Source of the DNA: Candidatus Bathyarchaeota archaeon
Lineage (GTDB): Archaea; Thermoproteota; Bathyarchaeia; Bathyarchaeales; Bathyarchaeaceae
Assembly (NCBI GenBank): GCA_004376295.1
Contig: SOJZ01000012.1
Coordinates: 1-64,000 of the forward strand
Length of the DNA stretch: 64,000 nt
Direction of reading: 5' to 3'
The translations under genes and the position numbers were made by a program. The notes below the pieces were generated by a model that had not been told where the DNA came from, did no database searches, and worked only from the letters and a program-made list of their open reading frames with translations. Of the stretch, positions 1 to 8,067 are shown one piece after another. Within the stretch, counting starts at the first letter, position 1, and every line of letters begins with the position of its first letter.

Positions 1-151
1 TCCAAGCATACACAATCTTATCAAAGAGCTTGTCTGGGTCAATTCTATGTTTTAGAGAAATTGTTATGAGATACTCGAGAAGCCTCGTATCACGTGGTGA
101 ATGGCCCCTGCCTCGAGGTCGTCCCCGCATTGCCCATCTTCTATTTGGCAT
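1..151 (-). CDS. Partial small basic protein, cut by window edge
   Basis: An open frame of 50 codons starts with ATG at 151 and runs off the left edge without a stop. The N-terminus is rich in arginine and glycine and is followed by a helix-like stretch containing LLEYLITISLKHRIDP. The start codon overlaps the end of the upstream broken zinc-ribbon gene in an ATG/TAG arrangement typical of coupled genes. I do not recognise the family. The evidence is only the open frame and the overlap, so it may be spurious. Confidence 0.35.
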   Translation of the reverse strand, partial: MPNRRWAMRGRPRGRGHSPRDTRLLEYLITISLKHRIDPDKLFDKIVYAW

Positions 152-382
152 TCGACCCATTCCTAGTTTTCATTCGGTTGTTACCTGTTTGCGCGTCCGC
201 ATCCATTTCTACAAGGAACACCATTCCTTTCTTCGTCTTGCTTGCATGCATGGAAGGGGGCCCTATTTGGCTGTGATATCCATGCATCTTATCGCCACAG
301 TTTTTTCGTCTTGTGAAATCCAAACGACACGGGCTGTTCCACCGCATTGTGGACACCTAGCATGGTCACCTGTCTTAATCAT
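141..382 (-). pseudogene. Zinc-ribbon protein, frameshifted
   Basis: Reading from ATG at 382, the first frame gives a zinc-ribbon start (CPQCGG, then a strand ending AIRC) and stops at 263. The continuation lies in the next frame, with GYHSQIGPP and then KKGMVFLVEMD, ending at 141. Joined at the fourth cysteine region (near 285-290) the two pieces read like one small zinc-binding protein of about 75 residues. A TGCATGCATG palindrome (243-252) lies inside the second half and encodes the odd MHA residues. Either the gene is broken or there is a sequencing error near the ATGCAT at 285-290. The family is inferred from the cysteine spacing only. Confidence 0.5.
243..252. repeat. TGCATGCATG palindrome copy
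   Basis: Copy of the window-wide TGCATGCATGC palindrome. It lies inside the broken zinc-ribbon gene, in frame with its second half. Confidence 0.7.
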
Positions 383-437
383 CTTTTGCATTCACGCCTT
401 CTCTAGAGAAGTGTAGGTTCTTAGATAAATACATGCA

Positions 438-656
438 TTATCCCAATAAGACTTCTAATATTAACTTGTGACGCAAAACCTCAGCAAGGTCTCCTCTCTC
501 TATAGCGTCTTCCAAAGCATCAAGTTCTCTTTGTATCGACTTTCTCATTTCCACGTTAATTCTTTGCTTGATTTCTCTCATTCGTCTCTGATATAATTCG
601 TCCGCCTCTCCTCTAAGTCTCCAATAACGCTCTAACAAAGATTCTCTTTCTGCCAT
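438..656 (-). CDS. Small coiled-coil protein
   Basis: About 72 residues from the ATG at 656; an upstream in-frame ATG at 671 adds five residues. The protein is almost entirely charged helix (many E, R, K and L in heptad-like spacing) and ends in a leucine-rich tail. There are no catalytic motifs. It reads away from neighbouring short genes and is flanked by palindrome variants at 433 and 769. It is probably a real small protein because of its clean composition, but the function is unknown. Confidence 0.45.
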   Translation of the reverse strand: MAERESLLERYWRLRGEADELYQRRMREIKQRINVEMRKSIQRELDALEDAIERGDLAEVLRHKLILEVLLG

Positions 657-828
657 TTCACATCTTATCATCTTAATTGGTTCTTTTTCAGTATAACTCT
701 TCCGCTATTTCTCATCTCTCTTGATGGTTTATAGCAGTCACAAAAATCCGACATTGCGGGTCAATTTTTGCATGCGTGATATGTCTCAAATAGCGCAAAC
801 GGATGGAAATGCACGCGCGTGTGCGTTT

Positions 829-1029
829 CTAGATGTAATACCGTTTGTCTTCGGTCTTCCTTATTCCACCAAGGAACATCCCAGTAAAATAGTCTAACCA
901 TTGTTGTTCTTGCAAGTCTAAATCAGCCTCTTCCACTGTCACAGCTTTCTCTTTTGAAGTGGCCCCTGCTTTTTCAAATTTAGAAATAATTCTGTAATTC
1001 ATTTTGAACTGAATCCCAGAAAGAGACAA
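829..1029 (-). CDS. Small hypothetical protein
   Basis: Up to 66 residues; a second ATG gives 57 residues starting MNYRIISKFE. The sequence has alternating hydrophobic and charged residues, a WLDYFTGMF segment and a C-terminal KTEDKRYYI strand, so it looks like a folded small domain, possibly winged-helix. No convincing ribosome site is seen for either start. I do not recognise it. Confidence 0.45.
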   Translation of the reverse strand: MSLSGIQFKMNYRIISKFEKAGATSKEKAVTVEEADLDLQEQQWLDYFTGMFLGGIRKTEDKRYYI

Positions 1030-1200
1030 ATTATAAATCCCCCCTTATGTATGCGTGCTTATTTGCTAATTTCATAGTTTTCACCTCGTGTTTTTCAGTA
1101 GGATGGTCAAGAAAAGCGACAAAATGCAGCAAAAGCCTTTGTCGATACTCTCGAAGAGAATTCTACCTGCTAATGCAATACACTTGGTCACATATTAAGA

Positions 1201-1213
1201 CATGCGTGCATGC
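1201..1213. repeat. Palindrome variant CATGCGTGCATGC
   Basis: Degenerate copy of the TGCATGCATGC element in a non-coding stretch. Related alternating purine-pyrimidine runs occur at 769-778, 806-821 and 1560-1575. Confidence 0.55.
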
Positions 1214-1332
1214 AGAAATAGAGCTCTGGTGACTCTTCGTGGGATAAGAGTAGATGTTAACTTTCATGGGATAATCTGTTTCTCGAAAAATATTTATTCA
1301 TTGATTTTCTTCTTCTGATGGGGTTTTGCATT

Positions 1333-1512
1333 ATGGTAAGTGAGGAGGTTGAGAGGTTAAGGATTCAATCCCACAGCGAATTGGAAATGTTTGTTAAAAA
1401 ATTTGCCAAGAAATACAGACCTTTGTTCAAGAACGGAACCTTTGGTTATCGCATCCATCCAAATCTAAACTTTCTCTACGAGGTTTACTTGGAAATTAAA
1501 CTCGCAGAATGA
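1333..1512 (+). CDS. Small hypothetical protein
   Basis: About 59 residues starting MVSEEVERL; an ATG five codons upstream (1318) is in frame. An A+T-rich stretch resembling an archaeal TATA box (around 1289-1297) lies about 40 bases before the start. The product is a charged helical protein with FVKKFAKKYRPLFKNG followed by a mixed strand region. The family is not recognised. Confidence 0.4.
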   Translation: MVSEEVERLRIQSHSELEMFVKKFAKKYRPLFKNGTFGYRIHPNLNFLYEVYLEIKLAE

Positions 1513-1597
1513 GTTGTAGCTACCTTCAAGCCGATTTGTATGCATAGAATACGAATAATCGTGCGCGCGTTGCGCTGTGGATGATTTAAATGTAATG

Positions 1598-1607
1598 ATA
1601 TATATAT
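1598..1607 (+). promoter_or_regulatory. TATA box
   Basis: ATATATATAT at 1598-1607 lies about 34 bases before the ATG of the zinc-finger mini-gene at 1641. This is the spacing expected for an archaeal promoter with a very short leader. Confidence 0.45.
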
Positions 1608-1640
1608 TCTAAATGCTATAGAAGATTATGAGAGATAAAG

Positions 1641-1721
1641 ATGCCAAGGTGTCCTAAGTGTCATACATTTCGTAAGAAGAGTTATTTTCAACATCATATT
1701 AAGATTTGTGTTAAATCCTAA
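1641..1721 (+). CDS. 26-residue zinc-finger mini-protein
   Basis: The ATG at 1641 opens a 26-codon frame ending in TAA at 1719-1721. Nearly the whole peptide is one zinc finger: Cys4 and Cys7 (CPKC), then His18/His19 and Cys23 (HHIKIC), i.e. CX2C-X10/11-H-X3/4-C, in a lysine-rich setting. A clear TATA box lies just upstream. Such short C2H2/C2HC peptides are known in archaea as DNA- or RNA-binding proteins. The cysteine and histidine spacing supports a real gene; the function is inference. Confidence 0.5.
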   Translation: MPRCPKCHTFRKKSYFQHHIKICVKS

Positions 1722-1825
1722 AAAGTGACTTATTTCCAGACCCACTCCAGAATATCCCCTTTAGTCTTAAGGATCCTAACTACAGGTTCTACGGAACTCT
1801 GACGGCTAAATTCGATACCATGGAA

Positions 1826-1838
1826 GCATGCATGCATG
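1826..1838. repeat. GCATGCATGCATG palindrome copy
   Basis: Thirteen-base copy in a 245-bp region (1722-1966) between the mini zinc-finger gene and the MFS gene. A long minus-strand open frame here (1730-1966) has no protein-like composition and is not called. Confidence 0.7.
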
Positions 1839-1966
1839 TTGTGGTGAACGGGTTTAAACCAAAAAATGTGTTGTCGGCTGTGAAAGGGAAAAAGGTTGGG
1901 ACAGTAATTTGCTAAGTGTTTTTTGTCCTGCTGAGTTGCGTGTGCGTTAGTCGTGCTTATCATCAT

Positions 1967-3223
1967 TTACTTTTTATTGTATTGCGGTTGTTTAATGAAT
2001 AGTGCGGTCAGAATAAAACATAGTATAATGCCAATTGATGCCATGATGAAGGATAGTTCAGGGTTGACTTGCTCATAAATGAATCCGCCTAGGAGACTTG
2101 CTGGAACGCTGAAGGCTGACCAAGCAACGCCGAAAGCAGCGAATACTCTTCCTCTTCTTTCCTCTGGGATTATGTCTGCTTCTAAAGATGAATATGTGGG
2201 GTCATAGAAGGACCATATGAAAGAACCTACAGTCCAGAGAGTTAGAACTTGTATGAACATGCCGCAACGTATGAAGAGAAGGTAAGTGAACACGTCTAAG
2301 GCTGTTGTTGCTAACAAGATTTTTCTTCGGCTGAATTTGTCTAGTAACTTGCCGACTACGAGTATCTTTGACACGATGCTGATTGCACTGCCTAAACCTA
2401 TGATGATGCCCCATTGTGTAGATGTGACACCGATTACCTTTGCAGCGTAAACTATCCAGTAAGGTTCGACCAAACCGTATTCGAATGCCCATAGAATATA
2501 GATAGCTGCTAAGGCAAGAGCCGAGCGGGGCATCCACGACCACGTTTCCAAGTGTCCTTTGAAAGCATCTTTCACGAGTTTGCCTAATTCTTTAAGGCTA
2601 TATTGCCCACCAGCTTTTCTATTCTCAGGAGAAATGGTTTCTGTAAGCATAAACAATCGTATTATTCCAGCAACTACGCCTACTATAGCCAAGCAAACGT
2701 AACTCCATTGCATTGGGGCTAGAATGCCATGAATGTCGATTAAGTAGCCACCAATGGAAGGCATTATCGCCCATGGAAGGAAACTTAGGCAACTGTAGAA
2801 TGCGAAGGCTGTTCCTCTTTTCTGTTCGTTTATGGAGTCTGCTAGTATGGCCCAGAATGCGGGTTCAAACACGAAGCATATGTTTACTATGATCATGGCG
2901 AGGGTTAGAAATTGCCAGTTGGGTGCAAATGCTACTAGGAATTGGCTTAAGCCGAGGATTATGGTCATTACGCTGATTAGTTTCTTTCTGCCATACAGGT
3001 CAGCTATGTGGCCGCCTATGATTGCAGATATGACAAAAGCGGTGCTTCCTAGGGCTGTGATTAAGCCTATGGTTATTTCTGTTCCGCCTAGTCCGAAGAC
3101 GTATAGGGAGAAGTAGGTGTTACAGATGCTTGTGGGGATTCCCCATAGAGTTGATGTGAGGGTTAGCACTAAGTAATTGCGTGTCATGAAGCCGAAACGT
3201 GGCTTGTCCTCTTTCTGGTTCAA
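1967..3223 (-). CDS. MFS transporter
   Basis: This is a 418-residue polytopic membrane protein with the usual 12 hydrophobic segments of the major facilitator superfamily. After TM2 it has the loop signature GGHIADLYGRKK (motif A, about residues 68-79), and a related loop (LLDKFSRRK) occurs in the second half after the long central cytoplasmic loop at about residues 195-230. The family moves small solutes or drugs using ion gradients across the plasma membrane; the substrate cannot be read from the sequence. The gene stands alone, divergent from the peptide cassette starting at 3686. Confidence 0.85.
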   Translation of the reverse strand: MNQKEDKPRFGFMTRNYLVLTLTSTLWGIPTSICNTYFSLYVFGLGGTEITIGLITALGSTAFVISAIIGGHIADLYGRKKLISVMTIILGLSQFLVAFAPNWQFLTLAMIIVNICFVFEPAFWAILADSINEQKRGTAFAFYSCLSFLPWAIMPSIGGYLIDIHGILAPMQWSYVCLAIVGVVAGIIRLFMLTETISPENRKAGGQYSLKELGKLVKDAFKGHLETWSWMPRSALALAAIYILWAFEYGLVEPYWIVYAAKVIGVTSTQWGIIIGLGSAISIVSKILVVGKLLDKFSRRKILLATTALDVFTYLLFIRCGMFIQVLTLWTVGSFIWSFYDPTYSSLEADIIPEERRGRVFAAFGVAWSAFSVPASLLGGFIYEQVNPELSFIMASIGIILCFILTALFIKQPQYNKK

Positions 3224-3685
3224 TATTTACACCCTCACAGGTTAGTTTCCGTTTTGTTTTCCGGAAGGTTCTATGAAACATGTGCATCCTCCTCCACGGT
3301 AGAGGTTCTCCCTTAAAAGATTAACTAATGGATCTCTCTACTCTTCATTATTTTTGCCGGGGTTTGTTATGTTGTTTGTGTTTGTGAAAGAAATTTTTGT
3401 GAAGACCCTATATAGAGCGGGTCTAGTTGTGGGTGTTGAAGGGGGTTGTGTTTAGATTTTTGTTTTTCGCAGTGGGGTTTGCGGCGAGTTATGACTGGAC
3501 TGGTGAAAATCGGAAATCTTGAATATTAGTGAGCTTGGTGTTTATGCGTTAGGCTCTATTTTCTTGTTCGGCATGTTTTGGATTTTGGTTAGGTCTAGCT
3601 ATGAGTTTTTAAACAGCTTTGTGTCAAATCAGAGTTCGGGTCAAGTATATAAAGTGGCGTCATAGTATATCCAATAGGTAAGAAT
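3224..3685. other. Intergenic region with inverted repeat and possible small ORF
   Basis: This 460-bp gap separates the MFS gene from the peptide cassette. It has a 6-bp inverted repeat (AGACCC at 3403-3408, GGGTCT at 3419-3424). A TTG-started 48-codon frame (3519-3665) would encode one hydrophobic helix (SIFLFGMFWILV), but the promoter of the next gene lies inside its 3' end, so I leave it uncalled. Confidence 0.4.
3646..3653 (+). promoter_or_regulatory. TATA box of the peptide cassette
   Basis: TATATAAA at 3646-3653 lies 33 bases before the ATG at 3686, so transcription would begin within a few bases of the peptide gene. This supports treating the 71-residue peptide as the first gene of the unit. 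Confidence 0.6.
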
Positions 3686-3901
3686 ATGGCTATTAAAAAA
3701 GAGCTAAGGCACGAGCCGTTCCTATGGATTTTCAGAGAAATTCCTTCAAATGAGGTTAAGGTGGGTTACTATGACGAAAAATCAGACCTAAACAGGATGG
3801 ATGTCGGAAATAAATCTCTTCCGGTAGTACTTGCACAGCCATTCTTAATTAAAACGCAGACGAAAACGTGTGTTCAAAAAGAGAGAGACGACACCGACTA
3901 A
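3686..3901 (+). CDS. Putative graspetide precursor peptide
   Basis: This is a 71-residue peptide with its own TATA box, lying 18 bp upstream of an MvdC/MvdD-like ATP-grasp ligase. Residues 1-50 look like a leader; then comes AQPFLIK (residues 50-56), resembling the PF-hydrophobic recognition motif of microviridin leaders. The tail TQTKTCVQKERDDTD is rich in Thr/Lys donors and Asp/Glu acceptors, as in the cores of omega-ester or omega-amide peptides. In that class the ligase links side-chain carboxylates to Thr/Ser hydroxyls or Lys amines. Precursor identity rests on position, size and tail composition, not on homology I can verify. Confidence 0.6.
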   Translation: MAIKKELRHEPFLWIFREIPSNEVKVGYYDEKSDLNRMDVGNKSLPVVLAQPFLIKTQTKTCVQKERDDTD

Positions 3902-3919
3902 TACCCGTTCGGTGGAGAT

Positions 3920-4897
3920 ATGATACTCATCGTCACGAATCGAGAAGACTATACTGCCGACTATGTAATCTTGGAGTTTCATCGTCTTGGAATACCCTAT
4001 TTTCGATTTAACACAGAGGATTTTCCAACAAAGGCCGCGCTCATTTGGCATGACTCAGCCGAAGAGGCAAGGGAACTTCGCTTCGCTTCGGGTAAAGTCT
4101 TAGATCTATCACAGGTACACAGCGTTTGGTATCGTCGTCCAGTTTCGCCTACTCCAAGCCCCGAGCTATCAAAGGAGGCGAACGATTTTGTGGAAGCTGA
4201 AGCAAAAGACGCTCTTCTAGGAATATGGCGAACGTTAGATTGTTTCTGGGTAAGCCATCCTGACCGAATTCGGGAGGCAGAAAATAAATTGAACCAGCTG
4301 AAACGGGCAAAAACGCTTGGTTTTAGGACGCCTCATACCTTAGTTACTAACAATCCCACTTCGGCCTGTGACTTCTTTGGAAAATACGGAGGGAAAATGA
4401 TAGCGAAACCTCTTCGTGAAAGTCATTTCTCTACATGCAAAGGAAGCAGCATCATTTATACTAACGTGGTTACCAAAAATATTATGCAATCAATTTCATC
4501 TGTGAAATATTCGCCTGTGATCTTTCAAGATTATATTCCAAAAAAAGTCGAAATCCGAGTCAACGTATTTGGAAGCGAAGTGTATGCAACTGAAATTCAT
4601 TCACAAAAAGCCGTGAAGGAAAAAACTCGAAATGATTGGAGAAGAGGCTTAGCCTTAGATGTTCCTCACCTGCCTCACATGTTGCCAGCAGACATTGAGG
4701 ATCGATGTAGGACAATCGTTCGCAACTACGGATTGAAATTTGCAGCCATAGACATGATTCTCACTCCATCTAATTCTTATGTATTTCTTGAAATGAATCC
4801 GAACGGGCAGTGGGCTTGGATAGAACCTCTCACAAAGCAACCTCTTCGCAAAGCATTGATTGATCTTCTTATAAAAGGAGAAGAATTGTATGCCTGA
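3920..4897 (+). CDS. MvdC/MvdD-like ATP-grasp peptide ligase
   Basis: This 325-residue protein has an N-terminal pre-ATP-grasp domain (ILIVTNREDYTADYV, then FRFNTEDFP) and a C-terminal ATP-grasp fold. Visible ATP-grasp features are the lysine in MIAKPLRES, the FQDYIPKKVEIRV segment, NDWRR, AAIDMIL and the metal-binding FLEMNPNGQW near residue 295. This combination is characteristic of graspetide synthetases rather than general RimK or glutathione-synthetase-type ligases. It follows the short precursor and overlaps the membrane-protein gene by 8 bp, so the three are probably cotranscribed. It should act in the cytoplasm on the upstream peptide. Confidence 0.75.
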   Translation: MILIVTNREDYTADYVILEFHRLGIPYFRFNTEDFPTKAALIWHDSAEEARELRFASGKVLDLSQVHSVWYRRPVSPTPSPELSKEANDFVEAEAKDALLGIWRTLDCFWVSHPDRIREAENKLNQLKRAKTLGFRTPHTLVTNNPTSACDFFGKYGGKMIAKPLRESHFSTCKGSSIIYTNVVTKNIMQSISSVKYSPVIFQDYIPKKVEIRVNVFGSEVYATEIHSQKAVKEKTRNDWRRGLALDVPHLPHMLPADIEDRCRTIVRNYGLKFAAIDMILTPSNSYVFLEMNPNGQWAWIEPLTKQPLRKALIDLLIKGEELYA

Positions 4898-5519
4898 AGA
4901 ATATCCACCCACTGAAACTGCAGAACTCCCTTCGAACACAGAGGAAGCACTCAAGAGGTTGACAAGTACCAATGAGGCGATTATTGACGGTTCTCTTTCT
5001 TATATAAAAGAACTTTTTACTAGAGAGGGGAAAAGGAGAAATATCGTAGAAGGTAAAGCAAACACACTTCTTGGGTTTTCCAGCCTTGCATCAGCTTTGG
5101 TTGTTGGGTTAGGCACCCTGTTATTGAGGTTTTACACAGAATTTCAACAATATCCACTTATCGTTTTTACCATACTCTACTTTGCTATATTGATTACGCT
5201 TGTTCGAACTATTTTACATGCCCACAAAGCCCTTCAGCTTAGAGAATATAGCGACGCTCACCCCGTAGATGTCTATGATTTCCAATCAGATAAGACCATT
5301 GAAATGAAGAAGAAATGGATTGCTAGCCTTATGGTGGCCTATGGTAGAAATATTAGAGCAACAAATGAGATGGCGACAAAACTCTTGAGTGCTCAACAAT
5401 GGTTTGGCTACGGAATTATGCTTTTACTTGTATTTGCTGGCCTTCTTGCCATCTGTTTGCATTGGCCAATACCAGCAAATATAGAAGACTGCATCCTTCC
5501 ACTCAATTCTTTAACCTAA
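4890..5519 (+). CDS. Membrane protein of the peptide cassette
   Basis: This 209-residue protein has an acidic N-terminal region and two paired hydrophobic segments (about residues 63-83 and 90-112) starting at KANTLLGFSSLAS. A helical middle and one last membrane helix (about 172-192) follow. The arrangement resembles SLATT or PycTM-type membrane effectors, whose helix after a KA-x-LLGF-like motif is typical; that resemblance is by eye. Its start overlaps the ligase gene, so it belongs to the same unit and may be the transporter, immunity protein or effector for the peptide. There is no known transporter ATPase next to it. Confidence 0.6.
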   Translation: MPEEYPPTETAELPSNTEEALKRLTSTNEAIIDGSLSYIKELFTREGKRRNIVEGKANTLLGFSSLASALVVGLGTLLLRFYTEFQQYPLIVFTILYFAILITLVRTILHAHKALQLREYSDAHPVDVYDFQSDKTIEMKKKWIASLMVAYGRNIRATNEMATKLLSAQQWFGYGIMLLLVFAGLLAICLHWPIPANIEDCILPLNSLT

Positions 5520-5616
5520 AACAATTAGCAAAACCCTAAAAGGAATCTTTATTATTCCATCTGCGCTTATCCACTAAGCAAAATCATCATCCATAGCAGA
5601 AGGGTTGATTCACCGC

Positions 5617-8067
5617 ATGAAACCGTTACCCAAAGAATTCAACGTCCTCCAGATTGAGGAGAAATGGCAGAATCGTTGGGAAGAGATGGGTATCTACCGT
5701 TTCGACTGGAAAGACCGTAAACGCCCAACCTACGTTATAGACACTCCTCCTCCATATCCTTCAGGCGACTTCCACATGGGAAACGTCCTCAACTGGACCT
5801 ACTTTGACATCGTAGCCCGCTACAAACGCATGAAAGGCTACAACGTCCTCTTCCCCCAGGGATGGGACTGCCACGGGCTTCCGACAGAAGTGGAAACAGA
5901 AAAAGAACACAACATCAAGAAACGCGAAGTCCCACCAGACCACTTCGTAAAACTCTGCGAACAACTCACCAGCAAATACATAGACATAATGAAAGACTCA
6001 ATCAAACGCCTCGCAATCTCCGTAGACTGGACAACAGAATACAAAACCATGAACCCAGACTTCTGGAGACGCACCCAACTCAGCTTCATACTCCTCCACA
6101 AAAAAGACCTAATCTATCAGGGCACGTATCCAATCAACTGGTGCCCCCGCTGCGAAACCGCTATCGCGGACGCGGAAGTAGAACATCAAACAAAACAAGG
6201 AACACTCTATTACATAAAATTCCACCTAAAAGGTGGAGACCACCTAACAATAGCCACAACAAGACCAGAACTCCTCCCAGCATGCGTCACAGTGGCAGTT
6301 AACCCACACGACGAACGCTACAAACAACACATAGGCAAATCAATCACCGTCCCAATCGCAAAACGCAAAGTCAAGATAATCACAGACGACCTCGTAGACC
6401 CCACGTTCGGAACAGGCGTAGTCATGATCTGCACCTACGGAGACAAAGCAGACGTAAAATGCACCCAGAAGCACAAACTCCCCGTTATCACGACTATTAA
6501 CGAAAAAGGAGAAATGAACAAAAACGCCGGAAAATACGCCGGACTAACCATAGAACAAGCAAAAGAAGCTATAGCGAAAGACTTGGAAAAAAGGGGCCTA
6601 ATAGAAAAAACCGAACCCATCCAACAAGAAATCGGACTCTGCTGGAGATGCGACACTCCCGTCGAAATACTGGAGCAAAAACAATGGTTCATGAAAACAC
6701 GCGTACTAACACCACTCGTAGAAAAAAACGCCCTAGAAGTCACGTGGTACCCAGACTACATGAAAAAACGTCTAATAGACTGGGCTAAATCACTCGACTG
6801 GGATTGGGTAATCTCTCGCCAAAGAATCTTTGCCACACCAATTCCAATCTGGTACTGCAAAAAATGTGGACACATAATCCTCGCGGAACCCGACTGGCTG
6901 CCAATAGACCCAAGAACAGAATCACCCAAAATTGACAAGTGCCCAAAATGTGGCTCCACCTGCTTCAAACCCGAAACAGACGTACTAGACACATGGTTCG
7001 ACTCGTCCATCTCATGCGCCGTCCACGCTGGATGGCCCGACAAAAAAGATTGGAAAAGCTTCTTCCCAGCTGACCTGCACCCGTCAGGTTACGACATCAT
7101 ACGCACATGGGCCTACTACCTCATGGTTCGTCACCTTGCACTCTTCGACCAGAAACCATACAGAAGCTGCCTAATCAACGGCATGGTCATCGGAAACGAC
7201 GGAAGAATGATGTCCAAGTCCCTAGGCAACTATGTAGCCGCCCCAGAGGTGCTAGACAAATACGGCGCTGACGCTGCACGGCAATGGTCCGCAACTGGAG
7301 GAGCAACAGGATCAGACATACCCTTCCGCTGGCCAGACGTAGAATACGCATGGAGATTTCTCATAAAACTATGGAACGCCACCCGCTTCGCCAGCATTCA
7401 CTTGCAGGACTATACTCCCACAAAGAAAGAAGTAAAGCTGGAACTGATAGACAGATGGTTGCTCAGCAAACTGGATAGAGTAACTCAGAAAGCCACAGAA
7501 GCCCTTGACGACTGCCAATTCAACATAGCAACGGAAGAAACCCGCAACTTCACGTGGCACGAACTCTGCGACCGCTACATCGAAGCAATAAAACATCGAT
7601 TGTACAAGCCCGAGACCTACGGCGAAGAAAAAAGAAAAGCTGCACAATACACCCTGTACACAGCTATTTATCGGACATTACAGCTTCTCGCGCCCGTGTC
7701 CCCACACATAACCGAGGAAATATACCAACTCATGTATGCGGAAGACAAGAAACACAAAAGCATCCACATTTCACCTTGGCCTACCCCACAAAAAATCGAC
7801 GAAGAAGCAGAAAAATACGGTGACCTACTAGTCGCAGTAATAGGAGAAATTCGAAGAGAAAAATCCGAAAAAAGACTACCATTAAACACACCAATCAAAA
7901 AACTAACCATCTACGCTGGAAGCAAAAAGAGCGCGGACATCTTAAAACAGACAGCAGAAGACATCGCTGGAACCTGTAAAACAGAAGAAATCGAAATCCT
8001 CCCAAAAAAAGGCGAAGGCAGAGAGGTACAAGGATACACAAACGTCCGATACACAGCTGATTATTAG
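5617..8067 (+). CDS. valS: Valyl-tRNA synthetase
   Basis: This class I aminoacyl-tRNA synthetase joins valine to tRNA-Val in the cytoplasm. The HIGH-type motif is seen in SGDFHMGNV (about residue 45), and the KMSKS-type loop in GRMMSKSLGN (about 530). Several CxxC knuckles (CPRC, CWRC, CKKC with CPKC) suggest bound zinc, as in archaeal ValRS. The editing domain lies between with TTRPELLPACVT. At about 816 residues it has normal length. I prefer the ATG at 5617; a TTG at 5605 is directly against the purine-rich AGAAGGG and is less likely. The gene uses many C-ending codons, unlike its neighbours. It is convergent with aRF1, the ends overlapping by 4 bp. Confidence 0.95.
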   Translation: MKPLPKEFNVLQIEEKWQNRWEEMGIYRFDWKDRKRPTYVIDTPPPYPSGDFHMGNVLNWTYFDIVARYKRMKGYNVLFPQGWDCHGLPTEVETEKEHNIKKREVPPDHFVKLCEQLTSKYIDIMKDSIKRLAISVDWTTEYKTMNPDFWRRTQLSFILLHKKDLIYQGTYPINWCPRCETAIADAEVEHQTKQGTLYYIKFHLKGGDHLTIATTRPELLPACVTVAVNPHDERYKQHIGKSITVPIAKRKVKIITDDLVDPTFGTGVVMICTYGDKADVKCTQKHKLPVITTINEKGEMNKNAGKYAGLTIEQAKEAIAKDLEKRGLIEKTEPIQQEIGLCWRCDTPVEILEQKQWFMKTRVLTPLVEKNALEVTWYPDYMKKRLIDWAKSLDWDWVISRQRIFATPIPIWYCKKCGHIILAEPDWLPIDPRTESPKIDKCPKCGSTCFKPETDVLDTWFDSSISCAVHAGWPDKKDWKSFFPADLHPSGYDIIRTWAYYLMVRHLALFDQKPYRSCLINGMVIGNDGRMMSKSLGNYVAAPEVLDKYGADAARQWSATGGATGSDIPFRWPDVEYAWRFLIKLWNATRFASIHLQDYTPTKKEVKLELIDRWLLSKLDRVTQKATEALDDCQFNIATEETRNFTWHELCDRYIEAIKHRLYKPETYGEEKRKAAQYTLYTAIYRTLQLLAPVSPHITEEIYQLMYAEDKKHKSIHISPWPTPQKIDEEAEKYGDLLVAVIGEIRREKSEKRLPLNTPIKKLTIYAGSKKSADILKQTAEDIAGTCKTEEIEILPKKGEGREVQGYTNVRYTADY

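Noticed and set aside
30-416. 128-codon plus-strand open frame at the left edge
   Set aside because: It lies opposite the zinc-ribbon and basic-protein frames; its Cys/His-rich random composition looks like a shadow.
1730-1966. 78-codon minus-strand open frame before the MFS gene
   Set aside because: It runs through a palindrome copy and has no protein-like pattern or start signal.
3519-3665. 48-codon frame with one membrane helix
   Set aside because: The TATA box of the peptide gene lies inside its end and the start would be TTG without a ribosome site; kept only as a remark.
5617-8067. Recent transfer of valS, suggested by its different codon use
   Set aside because: C-ending codons alone can reflect high expression or older replacement; the protein is archaeal in layout.
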